Positions 1-5,440 of a DNA stretch of 5,440 nucleotides are shown here, in pieces. This stretch comes from Bacteroidota bacterium. Lineage in GTDB: Bacteria; Bacteroidota; Ignavibacteria; UBA10030; UBA8401. The stretch lies in assembly GCA_023229405.1 (NCBI GenBank), contig JALNZH010000261.1, forward strand, positions 1-5,440, read 5' to 3'. A program made the translations under genes and the position numbers. How positions within the stretch are numbered: position 1 is the first letter of the stretch; every line of letters begins with the position of its first letter. A model generated the notes under the pieces. The model was not told where the DNA came from and did not search any database. It was given only the letters and a program-made list of their open reading frames with translations.

Positions 1-1
1 A

Positions 2-2512
2 CTCTCGATTGTTTTGCAGACCAATGTGCGTGCCACTGCAAATTTTATTATGACGGCAAACACTTCGGCTTTTAATGGCAATGTTATCCGGGCCGGGACA
101 AAAACACCGATTAGCAGTGCGCAGATCAGCGCTCGGCGTCTTTCAACAGGTGAACAATTCACTGCGCTAACTACGACACAAGGGAAATTTTCTTTCACGG
201 GAATGCCTGGTGATTCGTTTGTTGTCATCGCGGCTAAACAGGGATTTAGTGCCGATACAACCCGGTTCAGAACAATAGCAGGGAAAACTCTTGCGCTGAC
301 GGATACCTTACAATTATTCCCATCGACGGTGAATGCACAAGGGACTGTCTTGTATGAAGGAAAAGGTGTTATCGATGTTATTGTCACCGCAACGTCGGGA
401 AGCAGTGTGACGACAAAAACAGATGCAAACGGTAAATTTACACTGTCCGACATTCCTGTGCGGTTGAACGACGATACGACGATCTATCAGATTACAATGC
501 AAAAAACAGGCATTACTACGCGAAATAAAAAACTGGTTGTGTTGAAGACGCAACTTGGTAAAACAATTCAGATTCCTACAGTCGTCATTCCCAGTGGAAA
601 AATTCAATTGACAATAACGGATGGGAAAAAAAATCTGGAGGGAGTCAAAGTAACGTATTCTCCCCCCAATACTGCACCTGTTGAATCGTACACAACACGC
701 ACCGGAATATTCGTTACCCCAAAAACATTGGAACAGGGAGAATATCGATTTGCCATAGAGAAAGAGGGTTACTTGTCACTGAATGAACGATTTCTCCGGC
801 AAACATTGTCTTCCGATACTTCTTTTCTTAATAAGACAATTTCCCTTCCGTACCAAATGCTGCCGTTTTCCGAAGTTTCCGCAGGGGATAGCACGATCGT
901 GAGTGTGAAAACAACGGCAAAGATTGGGAACATGATTGGCGCGCTGTATTTCAAACGATCGTCTCAGGCGAATTTTACGAAAGCATCAATGAAGATTGTC
1001 GGAGATACATTGCTGACCGGCATTATGCCTGCCCAGCGCTCGACAGAAAAGATTACTCTTTATACTGAAATTGTCGTCGATTCAGCGGAAACATTCACGA
1101 GTGCACAGCAAGAAGTGACTCCGACCGCAAAGGGGATCATTTCGTTTGTTGATTTTGAGCCGACGCTAAATGGGGCTACACTCCGGTTGCATGATACATA
1201 TGCCATTCGACTGATCGTGCGGGACGGCGCGAATGTTTCACTTGGCGGCCATGTGTTGAGTCCGACACGCGGGAAAATTGTTTGGCGAGTGTCTGATTCG
1301 ACCGCGTTTGTTATTACTCAAAAAGATACGCTTGTGTCCATTCAGCCGAAAAAAGTCGGCACGTACTCTGTCACAGCGGCTGTTACGTTGGACAATGTGA
1401 CACTCGCAAAGAGTTTTCCTGTAACCATTAAGGAGAGTGTCTTACAAAACATTATTATTGGTGGTACACCGTTGGGAAATGAACTCAACAACCGTACTCT
1501 CGGAATCCAGCTCTCCATCGGAAGCAAAGACACGAGCGGAAAAATTGTCAACCTTGGAAGCAATGTGTCTTGGTCGCTGTTCCCTCCGGCTGCAGGCAAA
1601 CTTGATAGCACCGGTTTTTTGAAAGTAGATTCAAATCTGATCGGGAAAATATCAGTCACTGCAACGGATAAGTTGTCGAAATTAACACAGAAAATGTTGT
1701 TGAATATCATCGCGACCATCGATTCGACACGATCATATTCGTTGACGGATAAGAATGGAATGGAAATCGTTATCCCGAAAAACGCTGTCTCCTCGCCGGT
1801 GGATCTGTTGCTGGAAGATGCATCATTTGGTCCGGCGAAAAAACATGTCTACGTAAAATCTGCTGCAAAAAATTATGTCGCTTCGCCGAATCTGTACTTC
1901 TTTAATTATAAGGGAGGAGCGTTGAATGGCGATTCATTGGCAAAACCGGCGACATTCCGGATGATAATCGATGCGTCACTGAAGTTTTTTGAAGGCGAAA
2001 AAATTATTGGATTGTATGATCCGAATACCGTGGAATGGAAAATGCTTCCGTCTTTAGCAATTTCGGCGACGTTTTCCAAAATGGACGAAGGGTATGCCTC
2101 GGCAGCTTCGCCGGCATTACAATCATCAGTTTTAAAGCAGTTGAAGGCGCAATACACCGTACTTGCCCAAAACGCTCCTCTGAATCTGAAACATGTCGCA
2201 GTGCTGCCGAACCCATTCTCACCAGATATTGCACCGGTAAAAATTGGGTATTTGTTGACAACAACGGATCAGATGGCGCTTGTTACGATCACGATCTATA
2301 ACATCCGCGGAGAATTGGTTCGGACACTGCTCGAAAATGATACGCAGTATCCGGGCCGGTACGGAAGCAGATCTGGGAATAAACAAATCGTGTGGAATGG
2401 GAAAACAGATGATGGTTCAATGGCACGCAACGGACGATATATTATACAGATCCGGGCGAAAGACAGCGCCGGTGAAAAAGTGGAATTAATTCCATTGGTT
2501 CTGATAAAATAA
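2..2512 (+). CDS. Multidomain secreted surface protein, C-terminal FlgD/T9SS-like tail (5' partial)
   Basis: This is the 3' part of a large exported structural protein. The frame is open to the left edge, so the TTG at 14 is unlikely to be the true start. Numbering from the codon at base 2 (836 residues visible), I see three carboxypeptidase-regulatory-like beta-sandwich repeats at about 24-105, 110-199 and 202-284; the first two carry the usual G-K-F turn (TTQGKFSFTGMP, TDANGKFTLSDIP). A beta-rich Ig-like segment follows (287-379, with GALYFKR). Two BIG2-like Ig domains come next (394-477 with IVWRVSD, 481-575 with VSWSL), then a ZU5-like stretch from about 580 (GMEIVIPKNAVSSPV). The C-terminal module, about 734-836, has LPNPFSP, ITIYNIRGELVRTL, VWNGKTDDG, NGRYIIQIRA and a final VLIK. 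That matches FlgD-type Ig modules and resembles T9SS type A sorting tails. The first visible residues (ATANFIMTA) look like the end of another repeat upstream. No catalytic motif is visible. The role is inferred to be adhesive or structural, outside the outer membrane. Confidence 0.85.
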   Translation, partial: LSIVLQTNVRATANFIMTANTSAFNGNVIRAGTKTPISSAQISARRLSTGEQFTALTTTQGKFSFTGMPGDSFVVIAAKQGFSADTTRFRTIAGKTLALTDTLQLFPSTVNAQGTVLYEGKGVIDVIVTATSGSSVTTKTDANGKFTLSDIPVRLNDDTTIYQITMQKTGITTRNKKLVVLKTQLGKTIQIPTVVIPSGKIQLTITDGKKNLEGVKVTYSPPNTAPVESYTTRTGIFVTPKTLEQGEYRFAIEKEGYLSLNERFLRQTLSSDTSFLNKTISLPYQMLPFSEVSAGDSTIVSVKTTAKIGNMIGALYFKRSSQANFTKASMKIVGDTLLTGIMPAQRSTEKITLYTEIVVDSAETFTSAQQEVTPTAKGIISFVDFEPTLNGATLRLHDTYAIRLIVRDGANVSLGGHVLSPTRGKIVWRVSDSTAFVITQKDTLVSIQPKKVGTYSVTAAVTLDNVTLAKSFPVTIKESVLQNIIIGGTPLGNELNNRTLGIQLSIGSKDTSGKIVNLGSNVSWSLFPPAAGKLDSTGFLKVDSNLIGKISVTATDKLSKLTQKMLLNIIATIDSTRSYSLTDKNGMEIVIPKNAVSSPVDLLLEDASFGPAKKHVYVKSAAKNYVASPNLYFFNYKGGALNGDSLAKPATFRMIIDASLKFFEGEKIIGLYDPNTVEWKMLPSLAISATFSKMDEGYASAASPALQSSVLKQLKAQYTVLAQNAPLNLKHVAVLPNPFSPDIAPVKIGYLLTTTDQMALVTITIYNIRGELVRTLLENDTQYPGRYGSRSGNKQIVWNGKTDDGSMARNGRYIIQIRAKDSAGEKVELIPLVLIK

Positions 2513-2522
2513 TTGATGCTCT

Positions 2523-2542
2523 GCGTTCTGCGAAGAGAACGC
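2523..2542 (+). other. Intergenic hairpin between the secreted-protein and PorV-like genes
   Basis: The arms GCGTTCT (2523-2529) and AGAACGC (2536-2542) are perfect reverse complements around the six-base loop GCGAAG. The hairpin begins 10 bases after the stop codon of the upstream gene. No T-run follows it (next bases TAATCTGTACTC), so it is not a convincing intrinsic terminator. It may instead be an mRNA-processing or stability element separating the first gene from the two barrel genes. The function is inferred; only the symmetry is observed. Confidence 0.4.
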
Positions 2543-2597
2543 TAATCTGTACTCGTCCCGCAGCAGCTTCGCCTGGCTGGACATGTTCCTCACAATA

Positions 2598-3569
2598 ATG
2601 AAAATACTTCGAATAGTATCGGCGATGTTCGCAACGACGACGGCGCTTTTCGGACAAAACTTGTCCAACATCCCCGCATCGTTTGTTGATATCGGTTTCG
2701 GCGCTCGTCCAGCGGCGCTTGGGGGTGCGTACGTTGCACTCTCAAACGATGTGAACAGCGTTTTGTGGAATCCCGCCGGAATGGCCTCGATGAAAAAATC
2801 GCAGGCGTCGTTTTCTTATACGAATCAGCTCGGTTTATTTGCATATAAATCGTTCGCTGCTGTGGTTCCATTTACCGGTAATGCCGTTGGAATCGCCGTC
2901 GTTTCCTCCGGCGATCAAGCATTACAGGAATTGACCGTCCAGGCATCGTATGCCCATCTGATTCAACAAAAATGGAATGTCGGAATTACAGCAAAATACC
3001 GAATGGCCTCTTTCGGGAACAACACGGTCAGTGAATCGGAATATCTGTTGTTCGAACCTGATGAAATATCCGAAGCGTTTAGCAATCAGGTGCAGGGATC
3101 GTCCGCCGGTTTCGGATTCGATGTTGGTATGCAATTTTTGATGTCGCAGGCCGTTTCTTTCGGTGTGATGCTGAAAGATGTCTATGCGCCGATGAATTGG
3201 AATTCTTCCGTCCGGAGCACTACGGTGAAAGCAAAAGGGAAATATATCGAATCGTTACCGCCGGAAATGGCCGTTGGAACCGCTTTGCGCATTCTGGAAA
3301 ATATTTCTCTGACGGCAGATTATCATCCAGCATTGAATACCACAACACGGAGCGCCCTGCATTCCGGCATGGAAATTCGATTTTTGAAACTGCTCTCTTT
3401 AAGGGGAGGCATGCAGCAAGTTTTTGCTACTGACGCCGCTGCAAAATACACGATGGGTATGGGAATTGACTATGCAGTGGATACATACTTCCGCATATTT
3501 GTGGATTATACATATATGAGTGAATTCCTCGCTAATACTCAGAGGCTCTCGGTAGGGATGGAGTTCTGA
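2598..3569 (+). CDS. PorV/PorQ-family outer-membrane beta-barrel protein
   Basis: The product is an exported outer-membrane protein of the PorV/PorQ family (FadL-like fold). In T9SS organisms, characterised members work at the outer membrane with the translocon, handling cargo or its attachment. From the ATG at 2598 it has 323 residues. A signal peptide (MKILRIVSAMFATTTALFG) is followed by Q20, a common Bacteroidota cleavage context. The mature N-terminus shows the family signature: FVDIGFGARPAALGGAYVAL, then NSVLWNPAGMAS at about 53-64. The rest is alternating amphipathic beta strands, ending in the barrel-type terminus RLSVGMEF with a final phenylalanine. I prefer 2598 because it gives a compact signal peptide starting MK; an in-frame ATG at 2583 would add MFLTI. 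Neither has a clear Shine-Dalgarno. It follows the secreted-protein gene by 70-85 bases and is one base from the next gene. Whether it serves PorV, PorQ or another role cannot be told from sequence alone. Confidence 0.88.
   Translation: MKILRIVSAMFATTTALFGQNLSNIPASFVDIGFGARPAALGGAYVALSNDVNSVLWNPAGMASMKKSQASFSYTNQLGLFAYKSFAAVVPFTGNAVGIAVVSSGDQALQELTVQASYAHLIQQKWNVGITAKYRMASFGNNTVSESEYLLFEPDEISEAFSNQVQGSSAGFGFDVGMQFLMSQAVSFGVMLKDVYAPMNWNSSVRSTTVKAKGKYIESLPPEMAVGTALRILENISLTADYHPALNTTTRSALHSGMEIRFLKLLSLRGGMQQVFATDAAAKYTMGMGIDYAVDTYFRIFVDYTYMSEFLANTQRLSVGMEF
3560..3563 (+). promoter_or_regulatory. Ribosome binding site for the second barrel gene
   Basis: GGAG, inside the wider purine-rich stretch AGGGATGGAG, lies 7 bases before the ATG at 3571 and within the last codons of the preceding gene. 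With a one-base gap between the TGA (3567-3569) and the ATG, this arrangement suggests translational coupling of the two barrel genes. It supports 3571 as the start. Confidence 0.6.
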
Positions 3570-3570
3570 T

Positions 3571-5238
3571 ATGAAAAAAATACTCTTCCTGCTCTTTTTT
3601 TCCTCTTCATACATTCTCGCTCAATCCGCCAGTGATACTCCGACATTAACATCGTGGCGCGGAGGAATTGTGAATTTTCAAGCCGGCATCGGTCTGAATA
3701 TGCTTGGTGTTGGAACAGCCTCAGCCACTGCTGGAGGAGTGCTCTCTCCGCGATTAAACAACGGCGCCGCAAGTATTTTTTATAACCCTGCCGAATTGAT
3801 TACGCTCCGCCGGCCACACGTTATCATCGATTCACGTCTTGGTGTAGGGACGGACCTGTTCGGCATCGAAGGGAATACGCTCCTGAGCGATCAAACGTTA
3901 TCCCAGCAAACCGATGATTTCCTCAAGGACACCTCCATTTTCATCTACGACAAGAAGAATGGATTCAAACTGCCGTCCAAAGTAAAAAACGGATCGGCGG
4001 GATTGCTTGGTCAGTTTACGTCGTTTTCCGTCGGGATTCCTATCGCCCGCGGACTGGTGTTGGGATTCGGTTCGTATTATCCCATGGATCTTTCGCTGGG
4101 ATTTCGGGTAAGTGATGTAAGCATGAAATTGCGCGCCACCCGAGAAACGGGAACACAAACGATTGGCATTGACATTCTGTTGAACATGGCGGTCTCGACA
4201 AATCTTCTCATCCGTTCCAACGTGATGAACATCGGATTGGGATATGAGTTGATGAACAATCGTTTCGGACAATTATCAATCGGCGTAACGGGAAAGCGAT
4301 ACGATGTACGGACTGTGCTTGATCTCGATCTGCCAATCGACGGTTTGATCGCCATCCAAAAATCGGAATACTATTTTAATGATCCGCTTGATCGCGCAAT
4401 CGATTTTGAAGCCGGTGAAACGAATGCGTTAAAATGGAAAGCGCACGGAGATTATCGAGATACACGGTGGGGCGGTACATTCGGAATATATTATAATGCT
4501 GTGCGGTATATCGATACGGCAATCGCCGCCTTGAACCTTTCGGTCTTGTATGAGTATGCTCCCTCGTTCACAATGGATGATCCGCTGGCGAACAGCAAAA
4601 GTTACGCACCGGTATTTTTAGTCGGAAAACCGGGAGGGACCGGAGCCGATTCGATGCAGATTTTAATCGATTCACTGAGACTGAGCAAACCGAGCTTGAC
4701 GAAAGAAACACACAATGTGTTTTCGAATACACTCACCGTCAGTCAGGCCTCATCACTCACACTCGGAATGGATCTTGGGTTTGGTGCTCACACCATTGCG
4801 CTGAATTATGTCCACTATTTTGGCGAGTATGGATTTATCTTCGACCGGTATCATGTTACCAAAAAACTCACCTCCGGCATTAAAGTGGGATTGGACTTTA
4901 CGCTGCCGAATCGCATGACCGGATGGAACTGGTTGTTGCTGCCCGTTCGGTTATTATATCTTGATGTTGACGGATTACTCTTCCAGGCATTTCAATCGAG
5001 CACCGGTTATAGAAATTCACACTATCGTCTGGGCGGGGGTGTGGTGTTGGGATCGGCTGATGCGCATGGAATGGATCCGGATATGGCGAAAAGTTTACGG
5101 ACGTCGCTCGGGACGGTTCTTCCAACGGGATTTGCACTCGGAAGACAGTATACGATCTTCGCGCGGTACACTGTTGGAGTATTGGTCTTTGGCATTCCAG
5201 ATATTGCCTTTAAAACATCGTTGGGGATCGTCATTTAA
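3571..5238 (+). CDS. Exported outer-membrane beta-barrel protein, FadL/OmpP1-like
   Basis: This 555-residue protein has a clear signal peptide (MKKILFLLFFSSSYILAQ, cleavage probably around residues 17-18), so it is exported. The early mature part, GVGTASATAGGVLSPRLNN then AASIFYNPAEL (about 47-76), parallels the G-x-G-x-A...NPA signature of FadL/OmpP1 and of the PorV-like neighbour, placing both in the same broad superfamily. Many alternating hydrophobic/polar strands rich in Gly and Tyr follow (for example SSLTLGMDLGFGAHTIALNY at about 396-415), as expected of a large barrel. The protein ends SLGIVI rather than in the classical terminal Phe/Trp. No enzymatic or metal-binding motif is visible. 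Its gene starts one base after the PorV-like gene, so the two are surely co-transcribed and probably act in the same outer-membrane process. Substrate and exact family are unknown: it could be a hydrophobic-compound channel or a secretion accessory. The barrel assignment is firmer than the FadL label. Confidence 0.8.
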   Translation: MKKILFLLFFSSSYILAQSASDTPTLTSWRGGIVNFQAGIGLNMLGVGTASATAGGVLSPRLNNGAASIFYNPAELITLRRPHVIIDSRLGVGTDLFGIEGNTLLSDQTLSQQTDDFLKDTSIFIYDKKNGFKLPSKVKNGSAGLLGQFTSFSVGIPIARGLVLGFGSYYPMDLSLGFRVSDVSMKLRATRETGTQTIGIDILLNMAVSTNLLIRSNVMNIGLGYELMNNRFGQLSIGVTGKRYDVRTVLDLDLPIDGLIAIQKSEYYFNDPLDRAIDFEAGETNALKWKAHGDYRDTRWGGTFGIYYNAVRYIDTAIAALNLSVLYEYAPSFTMDDPLANSKSYAPVFLVGKPGGTGADSMQILIDSLRLSKPSLTKETHNVFSNTLTVSQASSLTLGMDLGFGAHTIALNYVHYFGEYGFIFDRYHVTKKLTSGIKVGLDFTLPNRMTGWNWLLLPVRLLYLDVDGLLFQAFQSSTGYRNSHYRLGGGVVLGSADAHGMDPDMAKSLRTSLGTVLPTGFALGRQYTIFARYTVGVLVFGIPDIAFKTSLGIVI

Positions 5239-5260
5239 AGTTCAAAAAATCGAACATCAG

Positions 5261-5297
5261 TGCTAATGCATAACCAATGCCAACGGTTTCATTAGCA
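5261..5297 (+). terminator. Terminator-like hairpin after the barrel gene
   Basis: TGCTAATG (5261-5268) and CATTAGCA (5290-5297) form a perfect 8-bp stem. An inner AACC/GGTT pairing (5272-5275 with 5285-5288) extends it past a small internal loop. It starts 22 bases after the last stop codon, where an operon terminator would be expected. The stem is A/T-rich and the bases after it (TTCATACTTG) are not a proper T-run, so intrinsic termination is uncertain; an mRNA 3'-end stabiliser is equally possible. Confidence 0.35.
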
Positions 5298-5339
5298 TTC
5301 ATACTTGTCCAAAATAAATCATACAAGAGAAAAACTTAT

Positions 5340-5414
5340 TGCTTCTTTTCTTGACGGGGTTCCGAAGGAATGCCGACATGGTATAAAGATTTGGTCGGCA
5401 CAAGAAAAGAAGCA
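5340..5414. repeat. Interrupted 21-bp inverted repeat (REP/MITE-like or structured RNA)
   Basis: The right arm, 5394-5414, is the exact reverse complement of two left-arm blocks joined together: TGCTTCTTTTCTTG (5340-5353) and TGCCGAC (5371-5377). The two left blocks are separated by 17 bases (5354-5370), which contain a mini-hairpin TTCC-GAA-GGAA (5360-5370). The 16-base A/T-rich loop is 5378-5393. As RNA or single-stranded DNA the element would fold as a three-way junction. On the minus strand the palindrome is followed after five bases by TTTTT (complement of 5330-5334), so it could also end transcription of a convergent gene beyond the window. A REP-like or mobile miniature element is my preferred reading. 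Whether copies exist elsewhere cannot be seen from here. Confidence 0.55.
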
Positions 5415-5440
5415 CAAGAACCCCTTGCGAAATGTAACGC

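Larger units (their letters stand above)
5239..5440. other. Structured, apparently non-coding 3' intergenic region
   Basis: No convincing gene is seen in these 202 bases. They hold the 8-bp hairpin at 5261-5297 and the interrupted palindrome at 5340-5414, plus short complementary blocks around them (5324-5334, 5418-5424). Short frames are open to the right edge on both strands, but they lack a start codon with a ribosome site and run straight through the palindrome, so I do not call them. Confidence 0.5.

Noticed and set aside
14..16. TTG as the start of the first gene
   Set aside because: The frame is open from base 2 and the residues before and after the TTG look like the interior of a beta-rich repeat domain; there is no signal peptide. 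The gene is truncated by the window edge.
1342..1719. 125-codon minus-strand frame inside the first gene
   Set aside because: It is antisense to the well-supported BIG2-like domains and encodes nothing recognisable; it is a shadow of the real frame.
3898..4272. 124-codon minus-strand frame inside the second barrel gene
   Set aside because: The + strand frame has a signal peptide, ribosome site and barrel pattern over this stretch; the antisense frame has no features of its own.
5240..5255. Short GTTC...GAAC inverted repeat after the last stop codon
   Set aside because: Four base pairs around an eight-base A-rich loop are expected by chance and too weak to act as a terminator.
5296..5440. 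Open + strand frame running to the right edge (includes EKLIASFLDGVPKE)
   Set aside because: No ATG, only a TTG at 5305 without a ribosome site, and it crosses the whole interrupted palindrome. Some 48 codons without a stop is not unusual by chance. Sequence beyond the edge would settle it.
5336..5440. Minus-strand frames open from the right edge into the palindrome
   Set aside because: Several frames are open at once because of the skewed composition of the palindrome arms, and none shows a recognisable protein end.
5434..5440. GTAACGC at the right edge as an integron attC-like core
   Set aside because: It does not fit the GTTRRRY/RYYYAAC core pair, and no integrase or cassette structure is visible.
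1..5440. CRISPR array, tRNA or rRNA genes
   Set aside because: No regularly spaced direct repeats and no tRNA- or rRNA-like conserved segments were seen.

Overview
The window looks like part of a genome from the Bacteroidota/Chlorobiota side of the tree (an Ignavibacteria-like organism is my best guess) or a related FCB-group lineage. The reasons are protein architecture only: a large secreted protein built from carboxypeptidase-regulatory-like and Ig-like domains with a C-terminal NPF...VLIK module like type IX secretion (T9SS) or FlgD-like tails, followed by a PorV/PorQ-type outer-membrane protein. Base composition is moderate (mid-40s % G+C by eye). No taxonomic marker gene is present, so this is an inference.

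Layout: all three genes lie on the + strand and probably form one transcription unit. (1) Bases 2-2512 hold the 3' part of a long exported multidomain protein; its reading frame is open to the window's left edge and its true start lies outside. (2) A roughly 70-85 base gap carries a perfect 7-bp hairpin. (3) Bases 2598-3569 encode a PorV/PorQ-family outer-membrane barrel. (4) Only one base after that gene's stop, bases 3571-5238 encode a larger exported outer-membrane barrel that looks like the FadL/OmpP1 superfamily. (5) The last ~200 bases are apparently non-coding and unusually rich in inverted repeats: an 8-bp hairpin just after the last stop codon, then a 21-bp perfect inverted repeat whose left arm is split by 17 bases.

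How the genes may work together (inference): the first protein is a surface or secreted structural/adhesive protein, and the PorV/PorQ-like protein is of the family that in T9SS organisms helps release or anchor cargo at the outer membrane. The third is a second barrel of the same broad fold and could be a channel or accessory for the same cell-surface process. None of the three shows an enzymatic active site that I can recognise. The most unusual part is the structured 3' intergenic region, which may be a REP/MITE-like palindrome, a structured RNA or a bidirectional transcription-end element.
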